From the NCBI GenBank assembly GCA_029237605.1, contig JAQRGB010000023.1, forward strand, positions 1 to 64,000: 64,000 nucleotides of DNA, written 5' to 3'. The position numbers were made by a program, and so were the translations under genes. Below are positions 45,245 through 60,538 of the stretch, one piece after another. The stretch comes from Candidatus Thiodubiliella sp. GTDB lineage: Bacteria > Pseudomonadota > Gammaproteobacteria > PS1 > Pseudothioglobaceae. The notes below the pieces were generated by a model, which was not told where the DNA came from, made no database searches, and saw only the letters and a list, made by a program, of their open reading frames with translations. Numbering within the stretch: the stretch's first letter is position 1; each line of letters opens with the position of its first letter.

Positions 45245-46112
45245 TTATTGTCTATACTCAGTACCAGAAATCTCCATACCATTACTTGGCTCACAGAACG
45301 ACATGGCTACGATCCGACTTGATTGTTATATTCTTTACGATGTCTTTTAAATGGTTTAGCGCGAACCTGCTTATTACAACCACCATAACGACGCTGAATA
45401 GTTCCAAAACCATCACCTTTGCTCTTAGCCCATTTACCACGCCATACTGGGAAATGTGTAGTATGACCTAATGCTGGTGACAATATGTCACCACGAATAC
45501 GTCGACCTGCGTAGTCTACATGGCAATTTGCACAAGAAAGATTTAACTGTCCACGCTTAGAATAAAAGAACTTTTTACCATCTTTATAAGCCTTCAATGC
45601 TTTAGCGTCGCCTTCTGGAACAATTACATTAATCACCTGACCTTCAGCAATAGTAGTTAAGTAAGCCGAAATCCATGCCAATCTACCTTTACCAGAGCCA
45701 ATTTTTTTTTCACCATTTTTAACACGGCAATCAATAATAGCTTGTTCTAAGGTTTCAACTCTACTTTTTACAGTATCCCATCTTGGAAATTGAGTGCGTA
45801 TAGTTTTATCATTACCGGAAAAACAACTAGAATAATTCTTACCATTTCTAAATGTTTTCTTCCATAACTTCTCACCTTTCTCAACATGGTCTTCAAACGG
45901 AGGCATTTCCATCAAAGTCGGATCGTAGCCATGTCGTTCTGTGAGCCAAGGAGTTGTACAAAATCATTAAACGATAAGTTAGGGAATTTCTTCTTAAAAT
46001 AACCTTGAAAAGCATCAATATCAGCTTGAACAACTGACGACTGCTGTGCTGCGAATACAACAGCTGAGCTTAATAAAGATGCCACTGCTATTGTTGTTAT
46101 AATTTTTTTCAT
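45245..46112 (-). CDS. soxA: L-cysteine S-thiosulfotransferase subunit SoxA (two adapter breaks)
   Basis: Haem-c subunit that, with SoxX, oxidatively attaches thiosulfate to the SoxY swinging arm. Start at ATG 46112: signal KKIITTIAVASLLSSAVVFA. The haem site is LSCANCHVDYAGRRIRG. A downstream Cys in RYGGCNKQVRAKPFKRH is a candidate for the active-site cysteine persulfide. Adapters at 45915-45963 and 45285-45320 split it. The native end NGMEISGTEYRQ stops at 45245, shown only in the raw sequence. Confidence 0.94.
45285..45320 (-). other. MGI reverse adapter 27 (36 nt, antisense)
   Basis: CTTGGCTCACAGAACGACAT... antisense reverse adapter near the soxA 3' end. Confidence 0.95.
45915..45963 (+). 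other. MGI reverse adapter 28 with barcode TACAAAA
   Basis: Full reverse adapter plus seven bases of barcode TACAAAAGGA. It breaks soxA near its N-terminus. Confidence 0.95.
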
Positions 46113-46138
46113 TACTCTCTCCTTAATAAAAAACAAAA

Positions 46139-46441
46139 TTACTTAGACTTTGCAATCTTAGAACCAGCTTTACCTTTATTATCTTCATATTTAAGTTCAA
46201 TCATATCACCTTTAACACCGGCAACTTTAAACTTAAAGTATGGATCTTTAGACACTGCACTGCCAATACTTGCATCAACCACTTTGTTACCATTATGCAA
46301 TACAATCAAACTCTCAATGTGATTTGCAGGAACTATTTTACCTTTCTTCTTGCGAAGACCGGTTTCCATTGGGTGTTTAATTAATGCTTTAATAGTAATA
46401 ATACCTTTTCTAGCCTTTGGCTTTAATTTAATCTTTGCCAT
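46139..46441 (-). CDS. soxZ: Thiosulfate oxidation carrier complex protein SoxZ
   Basis: Partner of SoxY in the carrier that holds sulfur intermediates. 100 residues, complete, no signal peptide (it is co-exported with SoxY). Family features KARKGIITIKALIKHPMETG near the start and SKDPYFKFKVAG later. Between soxY and soxA with short gaps. Confidence 0.95.
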   Translation of the reverse strand: MAKIKLKPKARKGIITIKALIKHPMETGLRKKKGKIVPANHIESLIVLHNGNKVVDASIGSAVSKDPYFKFKVAGVKGDMIELKYEDNKGKAGSKIAKSK

Positions 46442-46476
46442 AATAGTTTCTCCTAATTAATAATTAATATATCAAA

Positions 46477-46912
46477 TTAACCGCCGCAGCCGCCAATAGT
46501 TACCTTAACTTCTTTTGTTATTTTAGTTGTATAACCATCTGCAGTAACTAGCGCATCTACTTCTGAAGTTTTACCCATCTTAATACGAGTAGAGACAAAA
46601 CCAACTGCACCAGAAAAGTTAAATGAAGCTGCTAGTGGTGTAGCATTAGTCATCACTAAAAAAGAAATATTACTAACGTTATTCATTTTAGAGGCGTCTA
46701 CTTCCATTGGAACTACCGCGCCATTCTCAGCAATTTTAGGGGCTTTAAACTTAAATGAACCTTTAGCAGCACTTTTCCCACGTGATATCACATCATTTGA
46801 TAAACCTTTAAATTTTGCTGAAGCGGCAAAAACTGTTGATGGTATTAATAAGCCAGCTCCTACTGCAGTTACAACTGCAGAACTTGCCATTGCACTTTTT
46901 AAAAATAATCTT
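46477..46912 (-). CDS. soxY: Thiosulfate oxidation carrier protein SoxY (start masked by adapter)
   Basis: Carries the sulfur substrate on the Cys of its C-terminal swinging arm, seen here as VTIGGCGG at the very end. RRLFLKSAMASSAVVTAVGA is a Tat-type signal peptide. The ORF track starts too late, at an internal ATG. The real start lies at the 14-nt adapter scrap 46913-46926, seven or so bases after AAGGAG, so the ATG itself was overwritten. Confidence 0.94.
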
Positions 46913-46926
46913 CTACGATCCGACTT
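46913..46926 (-). other. MGI reverse adapter scrap 29 (14 nt)
   Basis: CTACGATCCGACTT lies exactly where the soxY start codon should be. It is short, but the match and the missing start support it as adapter. Confidence 0.75.
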
Positions 46927-46936
46927 CTCTCCTTAT

Positions 46937-47347
46937 TTATAGTGAATGAATAAAATCTGTAACTGAATCAATTTGCTTTTCAGTTAATATTTTATGCTTG
47001 CCCATTGGTGGCATTAAAGAATTTGGATTATCAACTGTTATATCCCAAATTTTTGCTCTTAAAGTTGCTCTACTTGGAAATCTTGCTTTCATTGCAATAA
47101 GTGGTGGCGCAATATTACCCGTCTGCGTACCTCCTTGAATATTATGACAGCCTAAACAATTACCATGACTTCTACTAAATGCAGGTGCGCAACCTTCAAT
47201 GTCCATAGGATATACTTGTTTACACGATTTAGCCGCATCTTTTAGCGCTTTTTCTCCTTTCTTATCTGCATAAGAAGATGTTGCAAAAATTACGACACTT
47301 GCTGCTACGAATAATGCTAATATGGAAAAATGTTTATTCTTAATCAT
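46937..47347 (-). CDS. soxX: Sulfur oxidation c-type cytochrome SoxX
   Basis: Haem-c subunit of SoxAX. 136 residues: signal FSILALFVAASVVIFATSSYA, haem site NCLGCHNIQGG, NIAPPLIAMKARF, and the axial Met region SLMPPMGKHKILTEKQID. First gene of soxX-Y-Z-A-K, so the promoter should lie in 47348-47474. Confidence 0.96.
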   Translation of the reverse strand: MIKNKHFSILALFVAASVVIFATSSYADKKGEKALKDAAKSCKQVYPMDIEGCAPAFSRSHGNCLGCHNIQGGTQTGNIAPPLIAMKARFPSRATLRAKIWDITVDNPNSLMPPMGKHKILTEKQIDSVTDFIHSL

Positions 47348-47474
47348 TTTTTCTCCTATTTGTTTAAAAAAAAATAAAACTCTTGGTTGAGTTTATAAAT
47401 ACCAACTACGCAATAATAATACTTACATTAAAAATAATTGCAAGACTATTATTAAAGCATAATATTATGGTATT

Positions 47475-48935
47475 CTAAACTTGTTCAGAAGCCTTAATAA
47501 GCGCATACGCTTTATGCATGGTTTCATCCCACTCAGATTGTGGCACTGAATCATAAACAACACCTCCTCCAGCCTGAATATAGAGTATTTCATCTTTAAT
47601 TACTGCAGTGCGAATGGCAATCGCCATATCCATACAACCATGCCAAGAAAGATAACCAATCGCACCTGAATAAATATTACGTTTAAGTGACTCAACCTCA
47701 TTAATAATTTCCATTGCACGTACTTTTGGCGCACCACTAAGCGTACCTGCCGGAAATGTAGCCTTCAACACATCAATCGCGCTCACTCCATCTCGTAAAA
47801 CACATTCAACATTTGACACAATGTGCATCACATGTGAATAACGTTCAATAGACATTTTATCGGTTAAATCAATACTACCTATTTTAGCAATACGGCCAAG
47901 ATCATTACGACCAAGGTCAATTAACATTAAATGTTCGGCGATTTCTTTTTCGTCTGCTAACAAATCTTTTTCTAATGCTAAATCTTGTGCTTCATTTTGA
48001 CCACGAGAACGCGTGCCAGCAAGAGGGCGTACAGTTGCACGTCTATTTTTATCGATACGTGTTAAAATTTCAGGTGATGAGCCGACAATTGCACTATCTC
48101 CTAAATTAAGATAATACATATGAGGTGATGGGTTTAAAAGACGCACTTGACGATATAACTCCACAGGTGGCGCACTGAATTTAGCGCTAAGTCGTTGAGA
48201 CGGGACTACTTGCATAACATCACCTGCGATAATATATTGTTGAATTTTCTCAACTGCGGCCTTATAGTTACCCTCACCAAAACTTGAAACAAAATCTCGT
48301 TCTTCTAAATTATCAGATTGATATTGTTCACATTTGTATGGTGTTTGAATTTTATTTAAAATTTTATCCAGTTGTGTTTGTGCATCTTCATAGTTCTGCG
48401 TATTTGGATCAATATGGGTTATGATAAATGCTTGATTCAACACATTGTCAAATACCACTAAATCATTAGATACCATTAACAAAATATCAGGCATTCCCAA
48501 TTCATCTTGTTGATCAATTTTGGCTAATTTTGACTCAATATAACGAATGATCTCATAACCAAAATAACCAACTAATCCACCATTAAAATCTGGCAACTCA
48601 TCCATCTTCGGTACTTTGTATTGACTCAAGTACTCTTCAACCCACGCTAATGGATCGTTCACTTTATTTGACTCAAATAACTCACCTTGGCGCTCTATAT
48701 GCACATCATAATCAAATACTTTAATAACAGTTTGTGCGTGCAAGCCAATTATAGAGTAGCGACCCCATTTATCACCTCCTTCAACTGATTCAAAAAGATA
48801 AGAATAAGGATTATTGGCTATTTTTAAATACAAGTCTAAAACTGTATTATCATTTATATCAATTGAAATGATTTTGTAAACGGGAATATGATTATATCCA
48901 TCAACCACATATTTATCAAAACTTATTCTATTCAT
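47475..48935 (-). CDS. trpE: Anthranilate synthase component I
   Basis: Makes anthranilate from chorismate with the TrpG glutaminase. 486 residues, complete. An N-terminal ESVEGGDKWGRYSIIGL carries the Ser-rich tryptophan feedback site. The catalytic half has VVPSQRLSAKFSAPP, VGSSPEILTRI, PLAGTRSRG, LIDLGRNDLGRI and TFPAGTLSGAPKVRAMEII. trpG is not next to it in this window. Confidence 0.95.
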   Translation of the reverse strand: MNRISFDKYVVDGYNHIPVYKIISIDINDNTVLDLYLKIANNPYSYLFESVEGGDKWGRYSIIGLHAQTVIKVFDYDVHIERQGELFESNKVNDPLAWVEEYLSQYKVPKMDELPDFNGGLVGYFGYEIIRYIESKLAKIDQQDELGMPDILLMVSNDLVVFDNVLNQAFIITHIDPNTQNYEDAQTQLDKILNKIQTPYKCEQYQSDNLEERDFVSSFGEGNYKAAVEKIQQYIIAGDVMQVVPSQRLSAKFSAPPVELYRQVRLLNPSPHMYYLNLGDSAIVGSSPEILTRIDKNRRATVRPLAGTRSRGQNEAQDLALEKDLLADEKEIAEHLMLIDLGRNDLGRIAKIGSIDLTDKMSIERYSHVMHIVSNVECVLRDGVSAIDVLKATFPAGTLSGAPKVRAMEIINEVESLKRNIYSGAIGYLSWHGCMDMAIAIRTAVIKDEILYIQAGGGVVYDSVPQSEWDETMHKAYALIKASEQV

Positions 48936-48958
48936 AAATGTATTTTATATCAAAAATA

Positions 48959-48996
48959 AAAAAAGCCACTCTAATGTAAGTTAGCGTGGCTTTTTT
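48959..48996. terminator. Terminator between rpoC and trpE
   Basis: AAAAGCCAC (48961-48969) pairs with GTGGCTTTT (48986-48994), with further CTAA/TTAG pairing inside and T-runs on both strands. It ends the rpoBC transcript shortly after the rpoC stop. Confidence 0.88.
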
Positions 48997-49014
48997 ATTT
49001 ATCAGTAATAACTA

Positions 49015-53218
<4,204 letters not shown>

Positions 53219-53222
53219 CTAA

Positions 53223-56200
53223 TTAGTGCTGTTCAAGCTCAACATCAACACCTAATGAACGAATCTCTTTAACTAATACATTAAAAGATTCTGGCATCGC
53301 TGATTCAGTTAAATTCACACCATCAACAATACTCTTATACATCTTAGCGCGACCTACGACATCATCTGATTTAACAGTTAACATTTCACGTAACGTATGT
53401 GCCGCACCATAGGCCTCTAATGCCCAAACTTCCATCTCACCGAAACGTTGACCACCGAACTGTGCTTTACCGCTCAATGGTTGCTGCGTCACTAATGAGT
53501 AAGGCCCTGTTGAGCGTGCGTGCATCTTATCATCAACTAAATGATTAAGCTTTAACATATGCATATAACCAACCGTTATTAGACGATCAAATGCCTCACC
53601 CGTGCGGCCATCATAAAGTTGTTCTTGGCCAGATTCTGGCAAACCAGCTAATTTTAATAATGACTTAATATCTTCTTCTTTAATGCCGTCAAATACTGGT
53701 GTTGCCATTGGCACACCAGCGCGTAAATTGTTGGCTAATTCAATAATTTCTTTATCACTGAATAATTTAAGCTCTTCTTTCTTGCCATAAGAATTATAAA
53801 CTTTATCTAGAAAATCTCTAATTTCTTTAACCATTTCGCTACGTTTCTCATCAAGTATTGTAGCAATCTTATCCCCCAAACCTTTAGCAGCATAACCCAA
53901 ATGAACTTCTAACACCTGGCCAACATTCATTCGAGATGGCACACCCAATGGATTAAGCACCACGTCAATAGTAGAGCCATCTGCTAAATATGGCATATCT
54001 TCTACTGGAGATACACGCGAAATAACACCTTTATTGCCATGACGACCAGCCATCTTATCCCCAACTTGCAGAGTTTTACGTGTTGCCACATAAACTTTAA
54101 CCATCTTCATTACGCCTGGTGGTAGCTCTGCATCTTCATTAATCTTAGCGCATTCATTTTCAAAAAAGGCATCAAATTCAACTTGTTTCGCTTTAACCTG
54201 CTTAACCAATGCGGCTACTTCTTTATTAACAATTACATCTTTTACTTTAAGATTTACAAGTTCTTCATCGGTTAAAAGTTTCATTGTTTTAGCGTTTAGT
54301 TTTTCACCTACCTTAATATTAGCAATACCTTTTGTTACTTCGTTACCTGAAAGTTTTAGGCGAATACGACGGAAAATATCACCATCAATAATGTCAAACT
54401 CGTCATCAATATCTTTCCTAATTTTTGCTAACCTTCCTTCATCGATACTTTGCGCTCTTGCATCTTTTGCAACGCTATCACGAGTAAAGATTTGCACATC
54501 TATAACCACACCAGATTTTGATGCACCAACACGCAACGAGGAGTCTTTAACATTGTTAGCTTTTTCACCAAAAATAGCACGTAATAATTTTTCTTCTGGT
54601 GAAAGTACAGTTTCGCTCTTAGGCGTAACTTTACCCACTAAGATGTCGCCACCATTAACACGAGCACCAACATATACCACGCCAACCTCATCAAGTTTAG
54701 CAAGAGCAGATTCACTAACATTCGGAATATCGGCTGTGATTTCCTCTGAACCTAAGGTAGTATCACGTGCATAAGAAGTCAATTCTTCAATATGAATTGA
54801 AGTGTAACGATCTTCTTGTATAACACGCTCAGAAATTAAGATTGAATCTTCAAAATTATAACCATTCCATGGCATAAAGGCAATTTTCATATTTTGACCC
54901 AATGCTAATTCGCCTAAATCTGTTGAAGGTCCATCAGCCAATACGTCGTCAGAACAAACTTTATCACCAGTTTTAACTAAAGGCTTTTGGTTAATACAAG
55001 TATTCTGATTAGAACGTGCATATTTTGTAAGATTGTAAATATCAACACCTAATTCACTGGCTTTAGTATGTTTGGAATCAACACGAATAACGATACGAGA
55101 AGCATCAACTGTCTCAACCACGCCACCGTGTTTAGCAGTTACACAAACACGAGAATCTGTTGCAACAACACGCTCAATACCAGTGCCAACTAATGGTTTC
55201 TCAGCACGAAGCGTTGGCACTGCTTGACGCTGCATATTTGAACCCATTAATGCACGATTTGCATCATCATGTTCTAAAAATGGAATAAGAGCTGCTGCCA
55301 CTGATGATATTTGTTTAGAGTCAATATCAATTAAAGTCACGTCTTCTGAATTTACTAAAACAAATTCATTTTTACGACGACAAGAAATTAAATCATCAGT
55401 AAATTTTCCTTTTGCATTAACATTAACATTAGCCTGTGCAATAGTATGCGTAATTTCATCAATTGCAGAAACATAAATAATCTCATTAGTTACCCTGCCA
55501 CTCTTAACTACTTGATATGGAGTTTCTAAGAAACCGTATTTATTAGTCTTAGCATAAACCGCTAAAGTGTTAATCAAACCAATATTTGGGCCTTCTGGTG
55601 TTTCAATTGGGCATAAGCGACCATAGTGAGATGGGTGGACATCACGCACTTCAAAGCCAGCACGCTCACGTGTTAAACCACCAGGACCTAAGGCGGAAAT
55701 ACGACGCTTGTGTGTTACACCTGATAATGGATTTACTTGATCCATAAATTGTGATAATTGAGAAGAGCCAAAAAACTCTTTAACCGCAGCTGATACTGGG
55801 TTGGAATTAATCAAATCTTGTGGAGTTAATTCATCTGTTTCAGCTAAGTTCAAGCCTTCTTTAACTGCCTTCTCAACCCGTATCAAACCAATCCTAAATT
55901 GATTCTCAATCATTTCACCAATTGATCTTACGCGTCTATTAGCAAGCGTATCAACATCGTCAACTGAATCCTTTCCATCTAAGTCGGATCGTAGCCATGT
56001 CGTTCTGTGAGCCAAGGACATTCTGAATATCTTCGTTACTTAATACATGTATACCTGTTTCAGATTCAATACCTAAACGACGATTAAGCTTCATACGTCC
56101 AACTTTAGAAAGGTCATAACGCTCATTCTTAAAAAATAGATTATTAAACAACAAATTAACCGCATCTTCCGTTGCTGGTTCACCTGGACGCATTACATGA

Positions 56201-57318
56201 TAAATAGACATGCGCGCTTCAATTTCAGTTTGTGATTCATCTAAACGCAGAGTATCTGAAATATAAGCGCCTGTCTCAGAATTATTAATATAAAGAATTT
56301 TAAATTTATTAACTTTATTAACTGTGATTAATTCTAATACTTCTTCGCTAATAACTGTATTAGTGGCGATTAAAATTTCACCTGTTTCTTTGTCAATAAT
56401 ATCTTGTGAAATAACCTTATCTAATAAGTACTCAAATGGTGCATTAACTAACTTCACACCTTTTTTTTTTAAGATTTTTGTATGCTTAGTAGTAATACGA
56501 CGGCCTTTTTCAATCACCGTCTTCTTGTCCAGCTTAATGTCAAATTCTGCAATTGTGCCATGCAATTTAGTAGAAGATAAGCCAACATCACAAGATTTTG
56601 CTTTAAGCGTAATATCAATTTTTTCAAAAAAGGTACTTAAAATTGCATTTGAGTCAAGGCCCATTGCGCGCAATAATATAGTTATCGGTAATTTACGACG
56701 ACGATCAATTCGCATATATAAATGCTCATTATGGTCAAATTCAAAATCTAACCATGAGCCGCGGTAAGGAATAATACGAGATGAAAATAAAATCTTACCT
56801 GAAGAATGTGTTTTACCTTTATCGTGTTCAAAAATAACGCCAGGCGACCTGTGTAATTGAGATACTACAACACGTTCAGTGCCATTAATAACAAAAGTAC
56901 CTGTGTTAGTCATCAATGGTAATTGACCAAGATAAACATCTTCTTCAATAACTTGCTTGATTTTTCGTTTTTTCTTTAAGGTAGAGCCGTTCTTGTCAAA
57001 TAAAACTAAATTTAATTTAACACGTAGTATTGAAGCAAAAGTAGCGCCACGTAATTTACACTCTTCAACATTAAACTTTGGTTTTTGTAGCTCATAATTT
57101 ACATACTCCATTTCCGCGTAACCATTATTTGCTGTTATTGGAAATACAGATTGAAAAACAAGATGTAAATCAGAGTCTGATTCTGTTCCTTTATCAGCTT
57201 TAATAAAACTATTAAACGATTTAATCTGGATAGATAATAAATCTGGTTCAGTTAAAATTGATTCTCTTGAGCCAAAATTATTCCTAATTCGCTTCTTTTC
57301 AGTAAATGAATAAGCCAT
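53223..57318 (-). CDS. rpoB: RNA polymerase subunit beta (adapter-interrupted)
   Basis: Second-largest RNA polymerase subunit. I start it at [20 protein letters not shown] (57318), the conserved N-terminus, not the ORF-track start four codons earlier. It contains the rifampicin region [20 protein letters not shown] and [13 protein letters not shown], and the C-terminal [20 protein letters not shown]. One adapter (55981-56018) shifts the frame after NEDIQNV; only about eight residues are affected. Confidence 0.97.
55981..56018 (+). other. MGI reverse adapter 32 (38 nt)
   Basis: First 38 bases of the reverse adapter, splitting rpoB. Confidence 0.96.
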
Positions 57319-57455
57319 AATACCTCGCATTATTTAATCTTACAATTTAAAAAAGACAATCTATTAATAAAACTACCTAAGAAGTAAAAAAACCTCTTTA
57401 TAATAAGGCAATCTTTGTAGATTGATAACACACTCACCAAAGAGTGTAAAATACC

Positions 57456-57477
57456 AGAATCCACTCACGTGGATTCT
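57456..57477 (-). promoter_or_regulatory. Hairpin in the rplL-rpoB gap (attenuator candidate)
   Basis: AGAATCCAC (57456-57464) and GTGGATTCT (57469-57477) form a perfect 9-bp stem. In the rplL-to-rpoB direction only a weak T tract follows. Partial termination between rplL and rpoB is known in other Gammaproteobacteria, which fits. Confidence 0.65.
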
Positions 57478-57496
57478 GAGTTTTTCATAAAACTAA

Positions 57497-57877
57497 TTAC
57501 TTAAGTTCTACGCTAGCGCCAACTTCTTCAAGTTGCTTTTGAATATCTTCAGCTTCAACTTTAGATGCGCCCTCCTTAACTGCAACAGGCGCTGACTCAA
57601 CCATATCTTTAGCTTCTTTCAGCCCAAGACCAGTGATACTGCGTACTGCTTTAATGACAGCAACCTTTTTATCGCCAAAACTAGTTAACATTACATTAAA
57701 CTCATTTTTTTCTTCTGCCACGCTATCGTTGTCACCGCTAGCCATTACTGCTATTGGTGCTGCTGGTGCTGCAGATACACCGAACTTTTCTTCCATTGCT
57801 GAAACTAGTTCAACAACGTTCATTACTGACATATCAGCAACTGCATTTAAAATATCTTCGTTGGTTAATTTAGCCAT
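57497..57877 (-). CDS. rplL: Ribosomal protein L7/L12
   Basis: Stalk protein recruiting translation factors. 126 residues from the ATG at 57877 ([20 protein letters not shown]), with an AGGAG just upstream. The longer ORF in the track is not supported. The hinge is Ala-rich ([12 protein letters not shown]) and the C-terminal domain is conserved ([16 protein letters not shown]). Confidence 0.97.
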   Translation of the reverse strand: MAKLTNEDILNAVADMSVMNVVELVSAMEEKFGVSAAPAAPIAVMASGDNDSVAEEKNEFNVMLTSFGDKKVAVIKAVRSITGLGLKEAKDMVESAPVAVKEGASKVEAEDIQKQLEEVGASVELK

Positions 57878-57906
57878 GATATTTACTCCTTTTTTATTTA
57901 TATTTA

Positions 57907-58428
57907 TTATTGTTTTTGTTGCGCTACTGCTGAAACCACCCGAGTCACTTGACAAGGAATATCGTTTAAACTTCTCGCTAGTTTTTCAATCGGTGCCAGC
58001 ATCAATGTCATAACTAAGCTAATTGCTTGATCTTTAGTTGGCAAGTCTGCAATACGTTTAAGTTCACTTGCTTCTACAAAGTCACCTGAAACACCAAGCC
58101 CTTTAACAACTAAATCTTCATTTTCTTTAATGAAATTTTTAAATACTCGTGCCACTGCACCTGGATCTTCTTGTGAAAAACCAAGAACTACTGGCCCAAC
58201 CAACACAGGCATTACACATTCGCATACCGTATTTTCTAACGCCCTCTTTGCCAAAGTATTTTTTACAACACGTAAAGAAACATTTGCATCTATTGAACTG
58301 GTACGTAGATTAGTCATTTGTCCAACTGTCAACCCACGATATTCAGCTACACCAACAGAAATACTACTCTCAGCAAGTTCATTTATTTGCTTAACAACAG
58401 CTTTTTTTGCTTCAAGATTTAAAGCCAT
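57907..58428 (-). CDS. rplJ: Ribosomal protein L10
   Basis: Base of the L7/L12 stalk and autoregulator of the rplJL messenger. 173 residues, complete. N-terminal [20 protein letters not shown] and [17 protein letters not shown]-terminal helices that bind L7/L12 dimers. 29 bases before rplL. Confidence 0.96.
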   Translation of the reverse strand: MALNLEAKKAVVKQINELAESSISVGVAEYRGLTVGQMTNLRTSSIDANVSLRVVKNTLAKRALENTVCECVMPVLVGPVVLGFSQEDPGAVARVFKNFIKENEDLVVKGLGVSGDFVEASELKRIADLPTKDQAISLVMTLMLAPIEKLARSLNDIPCQVTRVVSAVAQQKQ

Positions 58429-58436
58429 TTTGCCTA

Positions 58437-58735
58437 TCTCCTAAACAGTTTAAAAAAGAAAGCCATAAAACCTTATAACTTTCACCATAGAGTATTACAT
58501 AAGAGACTCTAAATGCCATAAGCAAAATTCTAAAATACAATAAGTAGCGTCTTTTAAATCTAAAAACCACTATTTTTTAAATTTTACAATCACACTTAAA
58601 GCACTTAGGCTTCCCTATACTCTCTACATAGGCTGAGAAGTATTACCACTCACTTAAACAAACACTCCAGAAGGAGTTTGCTTGCACCTATGGTCTTTGA
58701 GATCGTAGAATAACTCTAAGATCTAAAAGAATTCT
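58437..58735 (-). promoter_or_regulatory. rplJ leader (L10 autoregulatory leader candidate)
   Basis: A 300-base leader between rplA and rplJ with no ORF. On the minus strand AAAGACCATAGGTGCAAGCA is followed by the hairpin ACTCCTTCTGGAGT. Gammaproteobacteria have an L10-binding leader at this position. The assignment is from position and partial sequence pattern, not from a model fit. Confidence 0.5.
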
Positions 58736-59438
58736 TTAAATATCTACCGAAGCTAAATCAACGTTTAAGCCAGGACCCATCGTTGATGAAATACTCATTT
58801 TTTTAAAATAAATACCTTTAGCCGAACTAGGTTTTGCTTTTTTCAATGCCTCCATTAAGGCAATAATATTTTCAGCCAATGCTTCTATAGTAAATGACGA
58901 TTTGCCAATGCCAGCATGAATAACTGCCGCTTTATCAGTACGATAACGCACCTGTCCTGCTCTTGCATTATTAATTGCAGTTACAACATCTGGTGTTACT
59001 GTACCAACTTTTGGATTAGGCATTAAACCACGAGGTCCCAATACTTGACCTAAGCGACCAACAACACCCATTGCATCTGGAGAAGCAATCACAACATCAT
59101 AGTTAATATCGCCATCTTGCATTGATTTCATTAAATCATCCATACCAACAACATCAGCGCCAGCTGCTTTTGCTTTCTCTACATTATCACCTTGTGTAAA
59201 AACCGCAATACGTACTGATTTTCCAGTGCCATTTGGCAAAACTACTGCACCACGTACATTTTGGTCAGATTTATTTGCATCAACGCCAAGGTTGACACTA
59301 ATATCAATAGACTCATCAAATTTTGCCGTTGAACAAGTCGGAGGCCAAGCGGTCTTAGGAAGACAAGTCCAAACAGCTTCAGTTATTGCGTAACGCTTTC
59401 CAACTTCGATTTTTTCTACAATATTTTTTTGTTTTTTT
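58736..59438 (-). CDS. rplA: Ribosomal protein L1 (5' end and interior hit by adapters)
   Basis: L1 stalk protein and regulator of its own operon. N-terminal [20 protein letters not shown] is readable behind the adapter at 59439-59484; the very first residues are missing. After a second adapter (59335-59376) it continues [20 protein letters not shown]...[16 protein letters not shown], then [15 protein letters not shown] and ends [10 protein letters not shown]. About 9 to 15 residues are masked. Operon with rplK. Confidence 0.95.
59335..59376 (-). other. MGI forward adapter 33 with barcode CTGTTTGGAC (antisense)
   Basis: Complete forward adapter (59335-59366) followed by GTCCAAACAG, the exact complement of barcode CTGTTTGGAC seen at 51541. 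It interrupts rplA. Confidence 0.97.
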
Positions 59439-59484
59439 GTTGTACAAAAGGATTGTCTTCCTAAGACCGCTTGGCCTCCGACTT
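59439..59484 (+). other. MGI adapter 34 with full barcode TACAAAAGGA
   Basis: GTTG, the complete barcode TACAAAAGGA (59443-59452) and the antisense forward adapter (59453-59484). It hides the rplK stop and the rplA start. Confidence 0.96.
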
Positions 59485-59909
59485 CCCTCCACTTCAATGC
59501 CCATTGAACGAGCTGTTCCAGCAATAATGTTTACTGCTGCTTCCATGTCGTTTGCATTTAAATCTTTCATTTTAATTACTGCAACTTCTTCTAATTGTGC
59601 ACGTGTAATTTTGCCGACTTTATCTGTATGTGGAACGCCACTACCTTTTTTAATGCCTGTTACTTTCAAGATTAACAATGCTGCTGGTGGTGTTTTGGTA
59701 ATAAATGTAAAACTACGGTCACTATAAACCGTAATAACCACTGGCACTTTCATACCTTTGTCAATTTCTTGTGTTGCTACATTAAATGCCTTACAAAAAT
59801 CCATAATATTCACACCGTGTTGGCCTAATGCTGGTCCCACTGGAGGTGATGGATTTGCATCTTGCGCTGGAATCTGCAATCTAATATATGATTCAATTTT
59901 TTTGGCCAT
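59485..59909 (-). CDS. rplK: Ribosomal protein L11 (stop codon masked)
   Basis: Binds the GTPase-associated centre of 23S rRNA. 141 native residues from [20 protein letters not shown], with [15 protein letters not shown] and the end [15 protein letters not shown], which is where the family usually ends. The ORF-track extension ([17 protein letters not shown]...) is adapter plus rplA. Confidence 0.96.
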
Positions 59910-59979
59910 TTTTCCTTTCCTTTGAGATATTTTCTCGTTTTGGGTGCAAGCGCTATATTAAGTAAGCTTCCCTGTTAAA

Positions 59980-60522
59980 TTAAGTTTTCTGTACTTGTGA
60001 AAACTCTAGTTCTACTGGTGTAGCGCGTCCAAAAATCAACACTTCTACTTTTAGTAAATTCTTTTCATAGTCAACCTTTTCAATTGTAAAGTCGGAGGCC
60101 AAGCGGTCTTAGGAAGGTCCATCAACAATCAAGATTTCTTCTCCTGGTTGGTAAGCAACCTTAGGCTTAGGTTTGTCAGTTCCCTCTTGCACACGTGCCA
60201 TAATTTTATCAACTTCACGCTGTGTAATTGGCGATGGTTTGCCAGAATTTCCACCAATAAATCCAATTACATTATTAGTATTTTTTACCAATAACCAACT
60301 TGACTCAGTTAATTCCATATTAATTAACATATAGCCTGGGAAAAATTTACGCTCAGCTGTTTTTTTCTGACCATCTTTTAACTCTACTACTTGTTCAGTT
60401 GGAATCATAATATCGCCAAATAAATCTGACAACCCCTCTCTCTCTATCGCCTCTTCAATAGCGATCTTTACTTTTGCTTCATAAACACTTCTTGCATGGA
60501 GCACATACCATCTTTTAGACAT
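59980..60522 (-). CDS. nusG: Transcription termination/antitermination factor NusG (adapter-interrupted)
   Basis: Links RNA polymerase to ribosome or Rho. The NGN domain is [20 protein letters not shown] with [14 protein letters not shown]. The KOW domain is cut at VDGP by the adapter at 60089-60116, but resumes [20 protein letters not shown] to the native end FSQVQKT, stop 59980-59982. Only a few residues (usually FADFNG) are lost. Confidence 0.95.
60089..60116 (-). other. MGI forward adapter 35 (28 nt)
   Basis: First 28 bases of the forward adapter in the nusG KOW motif. Confidence 0.95.
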
Positions 60523-60538
60523 CTTTTAAAAACCCCTT

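Noticed and set aside
45232-45471. 79-codon ORF with HRTTWLRSD
   Set aside because: Adapter-derived peptide joined to antisense soxA.
57877-57955. 26-residue N-terminal extension of L7/L12
   Set aside because: The internal ATG has the ribosome site and the conserved start; the extension overlaps rplJ.
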